Origin: Eurosta solidaginis
Taxonomy: Eukaryota; Arthropoda; Insecta; Diptera; Tephritidae
Direction of reading: 5' to 3'
DNA: 64,000 bases
Assembly: GCF_040869045.1 (NCBI RefSeq)
Contig: NC_090319.1
Span: 242,351,832-242,415,831 of the forward strand
Translations under genes and position numbers: made by a program
The notes under the pieces: generated by a model
The model's input: only the letters and a program-made list of their open reading frames with translations
Database searches by the model: none
What the model was told of the DNA's origin: nothing
In this document: positions 46,405 through 57,114 of the stretch, piece by piece
Numbering within the stretch: the stretch's first letter is position 1
Layout: each line of letters begins with the position of its first letter

Positions 46405-46735
46405 GGCTTGGTCAGTGATAGCAGATGTAGGAAGTGCGGGCTGGAGGAGAAAACGATCGAGCACGTTCTGTGCTCTTGCCCTGCGCTTGCCAGGTAAAGA
46501 CTGCAGCTATTAAGAGTGATACAGCTGTCAGATCTAGAAGCAGCAAGTGGCTTAAATCATAAGAAGCTTCTGGTATTTCCCAAGAAGACGGAGTTATTTT
46601 ATAACATAGGTCCTGGTTTTTGATAGGGTTTTTCAGTTTAGTCGTTAAAACAAACTTCTGGTAACACTACGGACTTATTCAGTCTATGTGAGGTCCTCAT
46701 GGACCGGCCAGTTCAACCTAACCCAACCTACCAAC
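46405..46735 (+). pseudogene. I/R1-like LINE 3' end
   Basis: Reads SRCRKCGLEEKTIEHVLCSC, then PALAR, stop, RLQLLRVIQLSDLEAASG. The C-x2-C...H-x3-4-C pattern is the zinc knuckle at the end of RNase H-bearing LINEs. The 3' untranslated part has GGTCCTCATGGACCGGCC, then AGTTCAACCTAACCCAACC, a short C/A-rich tail. Same family as 36885 and 57115. Confidence 0.75.
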
Positions 46736-46916
46736 CAGTGGGAAAAATTATTTCAATTGCAAAGTGTGCCAACACCCTTAGCCAAAGCAAATGTCAAATT
46801 CTTCTTCTTATGATTTGCATGCAACAAAATTTAGGCGTTGACTACTTTTCCATATCAGATAGCGCCAGTAAAATTCCGTATATTTATGCGGTTACACCCG
46901 AAATATATAATTATAT

Positions 46917-48140
46917 ATTAAAAAAGGTGTCTACGTTCGGGTGTAACCGAACATTATATACTCATCGTGAGCTTCAATTGTACATTTCATTTTAGATAAA
47001 TTAAATTTCTACATAGCACGTGGCACCGCCCGTTTAAAAGAAAAATGTCTCCCCATTTCATCTTACAGTAAAACTTGATAAGTGAAATATCATTGATTCA
47101 AAACTATTTTTTATAGCTTATGCTTCTAGTCTACGACCTTTTAAACTTATTTTTTTTATATCTAAGTTGCCGTGCTCCTTAATCGATCCAGTCCATTTTT
47201 ACCAGAACTATTTTCTGCTATAAGGAAAATATGTGTACACAATTTCTTTACGATATGTTAATTTTTCTTCTAGTTATGGCTCCCGAAACATAGAAAATTG
47301 CTTAGTCATAAAAGGGGCGGTGCCACACCCATTTTCAAAAATTTTAGTGTTTTCCGGCTGTGTTTGGCAAGCACTCCGAGTGTATTTATGCCATGAAAAG
47401 CTCCCAGTGAAAACTCATCTGCCTTGCAGATGCCGTTCGGAGTTGGCATAAAAGGAGTAGGTCCCGTTGTGCCAATTTATAGGAAAAATTAAAAAGGAGC
47501 ACGACGCAAATTGGAAGAGAAGCTCGGCCTAAAATATCTTCGGAGTTTATCGCGCCCCTTTTTTAAAATTTGAAGTTTTTCCTATTTATTGTTATAAATC
47601 CACTTGGGAAATGAAATACCATTGATACAAAGCTCTTTTTTGCAAAGATATAGCTTATTTTATTCGTCCATGACCCTTTTAAAAATCTTTTTTATAAAAG
47701 AGGGTTTGGTCCTTAACCGATTTCGTTAATTTTTCATCAAAGCATTCCTTATAGTAAAGACAACCTCTCTGCCGAATTTTGTTACGATTGGTTTAACGAT
47801 TTTTGATTTATGATTAATAATATTTGTAAAATGTATTTTATCACCAGTGAGCGGTGCCATGCCCATTTTAAAAATGTTTTTCAAATTTTTATCAAGAGTG
47901 TAAATATCAGTCTACATGTCAAATTTCAACATTCTAGGTGTATTACTTACTAAATAATCAAGTTTTTGTGTTTTCCCAAATGTTATATATATAAAAGTGG
48001 GCGTGGTTTTCATCCGATTTCGCTCATTTCCAATACCAATATATTCTGGGTCCAGGTAAGCTCGTGTACCAAATATGGTGAAGGTATCTCAATATTTACT
48101 CAAGTTATCGTGTTAACGGACAGACGGACTTTTCACGGAA
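46917..48140 (-). mobile_element. HINE-like repeat (inverted), with SINE insertion
   Basis: Starts at the 3' hairpin GTTCGGGTGTAACCGAAC (46935-46952) and runs backwards to the ACGGACAGACGGAC tract near 48117-48130, where it is truncated. It is a member of the same subgroup as 25235-28950. It carries the intact site ATTACTTA (47942-47949) that was invaded by a MITE in that other copy. Confidence 0.75.
47355..47560 (+). repeat. SINE body without head
   Basis: TGTTTGGCAAGCACTCCGAG, CATGAAAAGCTCCCAGTG, CATCTGCCTTGCAGATGCCG, CGCAAATTGGAAGAGAAGCT. It matches the body following the tRNA head at 24105. It interrupts the HINE-like repeat. Confidence 0.8.
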
Positions 48141-48149
48141 TGCTCTCTT

Positions 48150-49110
48150 CTAACAATCCGTACAAAACGCCAAAAGTTTGCAAATCTGCTTTTTCACTTT
48201 GCAATGACTTACTAACTAACGCATAGTGTCAAAATAGAGTTCCATAAAATCAACGTGAAACCAAATTCGAATTTTTGCATTTTATTCGCGGTACACGTCG
48301 CCTCATAACGAGTATCAGTATTTTGTGATTCATCATCAGCAATGATTTCTAGAGCCTCTAATATGATATCAAATGAATCGTAAACTGCATTCGTCGCATT
48401 CGAATGTGCTTCCCAGCATGTGTTGATGATGTCTTCAAAGTTTTCTCATTGTTTATTTTATTTTTTAATACGCCCCAACGATTGGTGGGAGCGGAAAGAA
48501 ATTATATAATACCTGCATAATGGCGAAAAAATCTACTGCATAAAAACAGCACTTCACAGCATGCTCTCCAACCAAATTAAGGGAATGCGCGGAAAAGGGA
48601 ATATAGATCGCATTCTCATTCAAACTCAATATTCTTGCTTGAACACTTTTATACTTTCCGGACATGTTTAATGCGTTGCCATATTATGTATTGTCCTCTA
48701 CAATATCTAAACCACAGTCTTCAGTAAGAAACTATAAAGTTTGATTCGCTAGACTTTCACCAGTATGACCTTCCAACTGAAGAAAAGTTATAAACCTTTT
48801 TTATTATTCAATATACTCTCCTTTCACTTCGATACACTTCTTTGCACGCTCATACAATATGTCAAATGAGTCCGAAATGTCCTTTTTAGGAACCATGTCT
48901 GGTTTGTCGGTCGTCGCCTTTTGAATGCGGTCAATTGAGTTTTACTTATTTGAGTAAAATTTATTTTCAGTTTTGATTGTATTTTTCTTTCACTCTCTAG
49001 AATTTTATGTTTGTGAGAAAATTTTAAAAGTCTTTGTCATTTTTCCGGGGCCTCTAAAATCGGGGGCCCCAGGCAACTACATATTCTGCCTACTTGTTAA
49101 TCTGGCCCTG
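48150..49110 (-). pseudogene. Second hAT transposon remnant (DUF4371-like transposase)
   Basis: Minus strand. The terminus at 49110 reads CAGGGCCAGATTAACAAGTA followed by GGGGCCCCCGA text, a common hAT end. Inside, LTEDCGLDIVEDN, then MSGKYKSVQARILSLNENAI, YIPFSAHSLNLVGEHAVKCC and FFAIMQVLYNFFPLPP match the central part of hAT transposases that carry a DUF4371-type region (usual text: SYDNAxxMSGKYxGVQ and CxxHSLNL). Stops and frameshifts occur. The other end of the element is missing, truncated near 48150 against HINE-like sequence. It is a different lineage from the 15-17 kb hAT. Confidence 0.78.
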
Positions 49111-49344
49111 CGTTTCAATTAAATGTATTATAAAATTTAAGTTAGATCCCATCTATGGCAACAGTGAAAGTAGCACTCAATTCTGTGCAGTAGTTTCTTA
49201 GTGATGCCAGGCCAAGTATACAGACAGGCAGACAAAAATAAAAAAAAAACCGTTGATTTGGGTTCAGGAAGTCCAAAAAGGTCCTATCCCATAAATTTTT
49301 CTGAAATATCTTCAATGTGCAGACACCGACCTGTTAGAATTTTA
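49111..49344. other. No gene recognised
   Basis: Short AT-rich interval. Nothing identified. Confidence 0.4.
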
Positions 49345-50080
49345 TTATATGTATAGAATGTATAGATAAACCCTTTGTGGACTCTGTGTTGAATAGAGCT
49401 CATACTGTGCACCAGTGCTTTTTCGCTCTGCTAACTGGCTTAAATTCATCACACTAAGGGAATTGAAATCGTTTTCCATCTGGTCCTTCCATCGGAGGGG
49501 GGCCACCCTCTTCCTTTGCTTCCATAGGCGGTTTCCTATAAAAATACTTTCTGAGACGGAGCGTAATCTTTCATTTGCATAACATGACCTAGATATCTTA
49601 GCCACTACGTTTTAATTCGCTAGATTATATTGATGTCTGCGTAAAGCTCATCATTAAACCTTATCCGGTACTCGCCGTCGCCAACGCGTAGATGCCCGTA
49701 AATCTTTCGAAGAACTTTTCCCTCGATCACTCCCAGAGCAGCTTTATCTAACGGAGTCATGGTCCACGGTTTCGTCCTGTCGAAGGCGGCTTTAAAATCG
49801 CCGAAGGGGTGATGTGTGTCGATACTTTTTTCGCGGGTTTTTTCAAAGATTTTGCGCATTGTGAAAACCTGGTTGATGGTAGCTTTACCAGGTCTGAAGC
49901 CGCACTGATAAGGTCCAATCAGCCAATTCACGGTGGTCTTCAATATTTCACACATTACACTTGCCAGGACCTTATATGCGATATTAAGAAGGCTGCTTCC
50001 GCGATAGTTGGCGCAGTTTCAAAGAGCCCCTTTCTTGTGGTCGATTGGACTTAAAACCTTCCGTCTGTCACCAAATTGTT
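49345..50080 (-). pseudogene. RTE-like LINE with RT catalytic core deleted
   Basis: From the N side: NCANYRGSSLLNIAYKVLAS, then VMCEILKTTVNWLIGPYQCG, FRPGKATINQVFTMRKIFEK and FKAAFDRT, the fingers region of an RTE-like RT. The sequence then jumps straight to PWTMTPLDKAALGVIEGKVL and LRVGDGEYRIRFNDELYADI, so the palm with YxDD is deleted in frame. After a frame change: VAKISRSCYANERLRSVSES, LRWKDQMENDFNSLSV, NLSQLAERKSTGAQYELYST. This is the most complete of the RTE-like fragments here. Confidence 0.85.
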
Positions 50081-50557
50081 TGGTAAAACTTGCAAGCGTT
50101 ATTCCTAGTGGCTAGCAGCTCAGGCCCCTCAAGCTAAAGCCTTTCTGCCCCTGCTTTTTTCTCCTTGAAAAGGTGTGAACGCTTCCCTATTCAACTCGCG
50201 GTAGCGTTCACACACTCAACTTGCATCTACTTCACAAAAATTCCAAAAAGTGGAATAAGCTCCTTTGCACTCTTACACAATGAGGATTATTTTTGAGCAA
50301 AATGACCGGTGTTTAATTCAATTACTATTACATTAACACAAACGGGAGCCTAGGGCTATGCATAAAAATCCGTACACCCCTATGTTACGATTACTTTCTG
50401 TATCTGAAAATTCTGCCGCAGTCAATAAAGTTAAAAATACCAACGCTATAAGCACGGCGTTTTTCAAGTTGCGATACTATGATGTCGAAGAATGCCTTCA
50501 AACTATACAGATACAGACATGCATATATACATATACATACCTATGTTTGCATGCATG
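50081..50557. other. No gene recognised; a perfect 10-bp hairpin
   Basis: GTGTGAACGC and GCGTTCACAC form a 10-bp stem between about 50172 and 50213. No coding family identified. Confidence 0.4.
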
Positions 50558-50982
50558 TTATTTACTAGCTGGACAAAAATAATTTTCGTTGATCAAGCTC
50601 GTCTGATTCGGGGAGTTCAACGTAATAGTTTGATTGACGAGCTCTAAATTGTTGTCATGTTCCGCACTGACTATCACATGGAACAGTGTGCACAACCGCC
50701 AGTATCTACGATAAGAATCAAAATAGCTGAAATTCGCTTTCTTAAATTTTTGTTTGCTTAATGGATTTCGATCGTCGGTTTAGATGAAAAAGCAAAAAGC
50801 ATCTTACTCATGAAAGCGAATATAAGGTAAAAGAGAACAAGAAACGACATAAGTAAATAATATCTGCTATCGGAGCTTTCACAACAAAAAGAAAACTGCT
50901 TCAAACATTTTAATTTACATACATTGTTTTGACCGCAACATACGGGTGTATCCAACGTTGTGGCATATCCATCCTGGCAAAC
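50558..50982 (-). CDS. Unidentified cysteine-rich single-pass membrane protein (partial)
   Basis: One minus-strand frame (50982 to TAA 50758) reads VCQDGYATTLDTPVCCG, QNNVCKLKCLKQFSFCCESS, then a hydrophobic helix YYLLMSFLVLFYLIFAF and MSKMLFAFSSK. Cysteine spacing is C-x12-CC-x5-C-x3-C-x6-CC before the helix: a small disulphide-rich outer domain plus one membrane span. In another frame, starting about where the first ends, DDRNPLSKQKFKKANFSYFD, SYRRYWRLCTLFHVIVSAEH and DNNLELVNQTITLNSPNQTS continue open to TAA 50558-50560, so a single small indel near 50770 may divide one coding region. The upstream side is cut by the 5' end of HINE copy C (50984). I do not recognise the family. It could be a host exon, a host pseudogene or an unfamiliar TE gene. 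Confidence 0.4.
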
Positions 50983-50983
50983 T

Positions 50984-53027
50984 TTTTTATACTCAGTTGA
51001 GCAGAGCTCACAGAGTATATTAACTTTGATTGGATAACGGTTGGTTGTACAGGTATAAAGGAATCGAGATAGATATAGACTTCCATATATCAAAATCATC
51101 AGTATCGAAAAAAATTTTATTAAGCCATGTCCGTCCGTCCGTCCGTCCGTCCGTCTGTCCGTTAACACGATGACTTGAGTAAATTTTGAGATATCTTGAC
51201 GAAATTTGGTATGTAGGTTCCTGAGCGCTCATCTCAGATCGCTATTTAAAATGAACGATATCGGACTATAACCACGCCCACTTTTCCGATATCGAAAATT
51301 TCGAAAAATCGAAAAATTGCGATAATTCATTACCAAAGAGGGATAAAGCGATGGATCTTGGTAGGTGGGTTCAGCTTATGACGCAGAATAGAAAATAACT
51401 AAAATTTTGGACAATAGGCGTGGCACCGCCCACTTATAAAAGATGAAATTTGGCAGGAACGTTACTCCTATTACTATATGTACGCCTAATAAAAATTAGC
51501 AAAATCGGAGAACGACCACGACCACTTAAAAAAAAAAAAAATTTTAAAGTGAAATTTTTACCAAAAATTTAATATCTTTACAGTATATAAGTAAATTATG
51601 TCAACATTCAACTCCAGTAATGCTATGGTGCAACAAAATACAAAAATAAAAGAAAATTTCAAAATGGGCGTGGCTCCGCCCTTTTTCATTTGATTTGTCT
51701 AGGATACATTTAATGCCATAAGACGAACAAAAATTTACCAATCCTTGTGAAATTTGGTAGCGGCTTAGATTCTAAGACGATAACTGTTTTCTGTGAAAAA
51801 GGGCGAAATCGGTTGAAGCCACGCCCAGTTTTTATACACAGTCGACCGTCTGTCCTTCCGCTCGGCCATTAACACGATAACTTGAGCAAAAATCGATATA
51901 TCTTTACTAAACTCAGTTCACATAATTATCTGAACTCACTTTCTATTGGTATAAAAAATGGCCGAAATCTGACTATGACTACGCCCACTTTTTCGATATC
52001 GAAAATTACGAAAAATGAAAAAAGTGCCATAATTCTATACCAAACACGAAAAAAGGGTTGAAACATGGTAATTGGATTGGTTTATTGACGCAAAATAAAC
52101 CTTTAGAAAAAAAATTTGTAAAATAGGTGTGACACCTACCATATTAAGTAGAAGATAATGAAAAAGTTCTGCAGGGCGAAATCAAAAGCCCTTAGAATCA
52201 TGGCAGGATTACTGTTCGTGGTATTACATATATAAATAAATTAGCGGTACCCGACAGATGATGTTCTGGGTCACCCTGGTCCACATTTTGGTCGATATCT
52301 CGAAAACGCCTTCACATATACAACTACCACCACTCCCTTTTAAAATTCTTATTAATACATTTAATGTGACACCCATATTGTACAAACACATTATAGAGTC
52401 ACCCCTGGTCCACCTTTATGGCGATATATCGAAAAGGCGTCCACCAATAGAACGAAGGCCCACTCCCTTTTAAAATACTCATTATCACCTTTCGTTTGAT
52501 ACCCATAATGTACAAACGCATTCTAGAGTCAACCCTGGTCCACCTTTATAACAATATCCCGAAAAGGCGTCCACCTATAGAATTATGGCCCACTCCCTTT
52601 TAAAATACTCACTAACACCTTTTATTTGGTACCCATATCGTACAAACAAATTCTAGAGTCACCCCTGGTCCTCCTTTATGGCAATATCTCGAAAAGCCGT
52701 CCACCTATAGAACTAAGGCCCACTCCCTTTTAAAATACTCACTAACACCTTTTATTTGGTACCCATATCGTACCAACGCATTCTAGAGTCACCCCTGGTC
52801 CACCTTTATAACGATATCCCGAAAAGGCGTCCACCTATAGAACTATGGCCCTTTCCCTCTTAAAATACTCTTTAATACCTGCCATTTGATACGCATGTCA
52901 TACAAACACATTCCAGGGTTACCCTAGGTTCATTTTCCTACATGGTGATTTTCCCTTATTTGGTCTCCATAGCTCTCAACTGAGTATGTAATGTTCGGTT
53001 ACACCCGAACTTAGCCTTCCTTACTTG
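50984..53027 (+). mobile_element. HINE/DINE-like repeat, copy C (complete)
   Basis: The 5' end is TTTTTATACTCAGTTGAG. The 3' subterminal CTCAACTGAGTAT (52975-52987) is the inverse of the 5' ATACTCAGTTGAG. A hairpin GTTCGG-TTACAC-CCGAAC (52993-53010) follows, then TTAGCCTTCCTTACTTG (53011-53027) before TT. Between them: CATGTCCGTCCGTCCGTCC tract, several CACGCCC blocks and a 130-bp tandem array. Inverted subterminal repeat, 3' hairpin, tandem array and T|T ends are the described hallmarks of Helentron-associated (HINE, DINE-1) elements. The match is structural; no helicase is encoded. Confidence 0.82.
52265..52930 (+). repeat. 130-bp tandem array inside HINE copy C
   Basis: AGAGTC or its variants occur at 52395, 52525, 52655, 52785 and, as AGGGTT, near 52915, an exact 130-bp spacing. 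A first, diverged unit begins near 52265. Each unit contains CCTGGTCCACCTTTAT, CGAAAAGGCGTCCACC and TTTGATACCCATA text. Copies B and D have one to three units. Confidence 0.92.
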
Positions 53028-54200
53028 TTGGATATAAAAACTGTAGTGGGAATTGGATCAGTAAATTGTATTTTGTTATAAACGACATTTGTAGACCTCT
53101 ATCGAACCAAATTACAAATAATTTCTGAAAGCGATACACAGCTACTTTAAAGCGATCTAAAGTTGCTGTTCAGACGTTTCGAAAACGTACCTCATATTTG
53201 AGGTGACATAATATTTTCTTAGACTTTAGAGAAATTGTTTCTGCTGCATGAAAATGTTGTAGAAATGGTAAATAAAGGAATATACAAGGATTTTAACTGC
53301 ATAACTTTTATCCCTGCAGCGATATTTTTTATTGGTCAAAAATTAAATTGAACCTGTTCGGACCCTTTTTTTTAGCAAGCCCTGAATTTTTTATTCAAAT
53401 AACAAATGGCACGTACATATTTTATGTAAATGTCCAAAATTATGCCAAAAATCGCATTAAATCTATCAAAATTTATTTTTTAACTTCACACTTCAGATAT
53501 GATAAACGCTGTTTCAAATAAATTTTAAGAGAAATAAGAGAACATTGTTTAAGAAATGTTCGGACGTTTTAGCTTTTGACAATCTTGACTGCAAACAAAA
53601 CCCTTGAAAAACAAACAAAAAACTTGAAAAACAAAACCCTAAGATCCTCTTTAGGCTAAAAATTTGGATACGTAAAACCATTGCTAGGACTTATTTTTTT
53701 AAACTTGAATTATATTTTGCGTCCGAACGCTTGTGAAATTTCACGATATTTAAAGACACATCAGCCTCCAACCCGTCAATAAGTAAACGTTTTTATTAGT
53801 GCGTTGTAGCTATATTGCAATAATAAGGGCGATATGTTGAAGCTTAGCCCACCAAATTTGTTTAACTAATATACATTGTATAATTGATTAACCGCGTATA
53901 TCTTCTATATCAGAAAAACAAATCGGGCCAATATTTGGTATTTTAGAGAACAACATATGCAGATTGCGATTTACATCTATAAAATTATTCTTGGCAGAAC
54001 TTAATTTTTTTGCTCTTAGATCACACTTTTACGGAAATACCCATATGTATGTATATAAAACAAATAAGTTAAAAACTCAAATTTAAATTGTTTGTAAGTT
54101 AATTCATTTATTCATTGTTGATAGTTTTCGTTCTAAATAAGGGCTGGTTATTATAAAAATAATAAATTTTTCAAAAAAAATTAAAAATTTCTTTAAATAT
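53028..54200. other. No gene recognised
   Basis: AT-rich. No TE motif or exon-like interval noticed. Confidence 0.45.
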
Positions 54201-56705
54201 CGAGCCCTTCCCGCAATTTATGTGTAACCAACAAAAATACAGATATTAGTTTTTTGCTGAAAATAGATAGTTTTGCATGATTTGAATTATCTCACAAATT
54301 TTTATAATAGAGAATAGTACCGTTATCAAGCTAAATCAAAAAGAAATTTTAGTGTAAGTGAATTTTGAGGTTTGATTACTTTTTTTGTGACCGCAAATTG
54401 CTACTTACTTCAAAAGTGCTTCTCTGTGGTATCTTACGAGTAATTTCTTTTCACTTTTATTTATTTTCACTTTTATCGTGTATATTTATATTGATCGCAA
54501 AAGCACTTGTTGCAATTATACTGTATATGCATGATTTAAGCAACCATTTTGCAAAAAGAAAAAAATATGGCTGAAAACGAAAATATATATTTTAGTTTGA
54601 TACAAATCATTTCTGCTTAAGTTTGTGAAATCCAATAAAATTGTTTTATTATTTTAATATCGAGCTTTTACAAAATATGGTGATTAATTATTTTATATTA
54701 TCTTTAAAATAAAAAAACAAAACTGTGTTTTTATACCAATGAACGATGAAGAATAACTCACTGGTGCCATATAGCGATACTGAGTCTGCAAAAGCATATT
54801 CTGGGGATTTAGAAAACAAGATATGCGTTGGAACAATATGCATGCATATTTCATTACCTAAAACGAAAAGCATTTTAAAGTTTGTCAGCAGTTTTTACTG
54901 AAAACATTTAATATTTCCCAAAACACGTTAATATGTGTTAGAAAAAAACATAACTCTTCAAATACCTTTTGCCTGACCAAAAAAAGACCTCCTCCCTATA
55001 ATTAATCTGACGAAATAAATGTGGCCCTTTGAAATCACTCATTGAATACCTACCAGCAGTTCCTTCCCACTATTGTAGGAACAAAAGTACTAAGTTATAT
55101 CTTCCACAGTACTTTCGAAACGTGCCAACTTTGTATAGGTGTTACACGCAGCACTTGATAAATACAAATCAGGGGCAAGCTAAGTTATCCCTAAGAGTTT
55201 TTCGTACCATTTTCAAAAATGAATACCATATAGGCTGCCATTTGCCAAAAAGGACAAATGCATTATTTGTGAAAAGTATAAGAATTCGAACAGAGAGGCA
55301 TAAAAACCTTTTACAACAAACTAAGGAACATAAAATGCACATACGGGATAGAGATAAATCAAAAGAAATTTTCTTAGAGGACCAAAGAAAAAGCAAAGAG
55401 AATGGGACGTATATCTGCGCCAGCTTCGACCTTCAGAAAGTATTGAATACACCACACGGAAAAAGGGTAAACCTTTTCTATGCAAGAAAATATGCTTTTT
55501 ATAATGAAAGCGTTCACGAAAACGCCACAAGAAACGGTTATTGCTTTTTATGGGGTGAATCGGATGGAAAATGTGTATGTAACGAAATTTCCAGTGCAAT
55601 TTTCTAATACTTAAATATCGTGGGGGGACTCATTCTGATATACATCTATATTGTGATAGTTGTGTGGGACAGAAAAGGAACAGAGCTATGCAAGCATTGA
55701 TAGTATATTTCTTATAGAAGGCTGCTAACATAAAACACATTAAATTAACTTACCTGTTGCCTGGGCATTCCATGATGCCCGTGGACTCCATACATAGCAC
55801 TACTGAGTCTTTTATACCCGATAGAAATGTTTGGGCTCCAAGTGAATGGTATACAATTATTTCGAACGCAAGAACTATACCAGAAAATTATACATGCATT
55901 CCAATTCATAATTCGGATTTTAAAGATTGGAAAATCTTTTCTGAAGCTTTGCTTCCAGCTTCAGTTAAAATATCATTTACGTCTTTGCGTTGCGCTACCT
56001 TCGAAAAAAATTCTCCATTGGTTAAACTACACTATGGTTATTTTGACGATAGCGAAAAAAGTTATACGATCTCAGTACAATTGTGCGGTCAAGACGAAAT
56101 TCTCTCATACTTAGTAAGGGTCCTGTTACTGTGTATGATCACTTCTTACACATTTCATCTTCAAAATATAACGACCTAAAAGCTCTTTGCGAAAAGAATA
56201 TCATACCAAAACAATTTCACTATGAATATATTAGCTTATCCCATACTGAAAAGATAATAGATACATTGCCTGGGACAGACGAAGATGACTGAATTATTTT
56301 GTTTACAACAATACTGTTTAATATATTGTGTTCAAATTTGGAATTGTATAAGTTTCCTTTAATTTCAAATGTATGTATGTACTAAAAAATTACAATAAAT
56401 ACGCCTTTAATGTGCCCTTATGTAATCTGAAATATATAATTGAATAACTTAAAATTTACGGTAACCAACAAATTAGTGTTTGAAAATTGAACCAGAATGA
56501 CAGCAAAAAAACGTAAGAACAGATAACAGGACTTTCGGTACAGTGTGGTCAAAAAACGAAGCCTCAATTTTAGACTCAAGAAATATTTTATGCACATACC
56601 AAATTTCATTATAGTAGCTATTTTTTGTCAGAAAATAATTACAAAAAACCTTCTACTGTAAAATTTACTTTTTGTTGGTTACACTTAAATTGCGGGAAGG
56701 GCTCG
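54201..56705 (+). mobile_element. DNA transposon with about 40-bp TIRs and DUF7869-like gene
   Basis: Left end CGAGCCCTTCCCGCAATTTA, then TGTGTAACCAACAAAAA (54201-54237). The right end is its inverse, TTTTTGTTGGTTACACTTAA, then ATTGCGGGAAGGGCTCG (56669-56705), with one mismatch. ATAT flanks both ends (54197-54200, 56706-56709). Because ATAT is self-complementary it may be a target duplication, part of a longer TIR, or contain a TA duplication. The interior carries the transposase-like pseudogene at 55029-56292 and no other recognised gene. Superfamily not assigned. Confidence 0.88.
55029..56292 (+). pseudogene. Transposase-like protein of the DUF7869-type family
   Basis: Opens MKSLIEYLPAVPSHYCRNKS, then TKLYLPQYFRNVPTLYRCYT. 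A Lys-rich segment follows, then the block YICASFDLQKVLNTPHGKRV and NGYCFLWGESDGKCVCNEIS. A one-base shift at 55605 leads to KYRGGTHSDIHLYCDSCVGQ, KRNRAMQALIVYF, a TAG, and LPGHSMMPVDSIHSTTE with NVWAPSEWYTIISNAR. A last frame gives ISSSKYNDLKALCEKNIIPK. I recall this architecture from uncharacterised insect proteins with the Pfam-style DUF7869 label. Spaced acidic residues (FDLQK, CDSC, MPVDSIHSTTE) would suit an RNase H-fold DDE nuclease, but that is inference. One frameshift, one stop and a further shift near 56090 make it inactive. Confidence 0.7.
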
Positions 56706-57110
56706 ATATGTTCTCATACATTAAGAAATAGGGTTATACTGTTTTCACACAGAAACTTAATGATCTCATTTCACCTTCTAATGAAATCGTACATTTTTTG
56801 CTTTCACACAGAAGTAGCTGCTCGATTAGTATGAAGGATGGAATGTCAAGCGAATAAAATGACAATGCTATATGACAGACAATGACATTTACTTTGACAA
56901 ATGACATTTCTAAGCACTGAACACACCAAAAACTAAGAAACTGAACGCTGCCAACAGAGTTGCATTAGGCATTTGATTTCACTAGGCATTCGATTAGTCA
57001 CGAATGAAATAATTATAGATTCGAAGTTTGTAGGGAATACTGAGCTCAATAAGCGCCTTAATGTAGAAAACTGCCTTTATTATTCAATAAGCCGTGTGTG
57101 TGAAAATAGT
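56706..57110. other. No gene recognised
   Basis: AT-rich. Near 56855-56910 a loosely repeated GACAATGACATTTAC-like phrase occurs. Otherwise nothing. Confidence 0.4.
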
Positions 57111-57114
57111 ATTA

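Noticed and set aside
46700..46735. CCTAACCCAACC as telomeric repeat
   Set aside because: It is a very short tail at the 3' end of a LINE fragment and is not a tandem TTAGG array.
50590..50982. Interpreting the cysteine-rich membrane frame as a retroelement envelope protein
   Set aside because: No signal peptide, furin-like site or neighbouring gag-pol was seen, so I left the family open.
52265..52930. Tandem array as a CRISPR or VNTR gene
   Set aside because: 130-bp contiguous units within a HINE-like element, with no spacer structure and no coding frame maintained.
55169..55599. Antisense frames across the 55-kb transposase
   Set aside because: Shadows of the plus-strand transposase-like gene, which has the conserved motifs.
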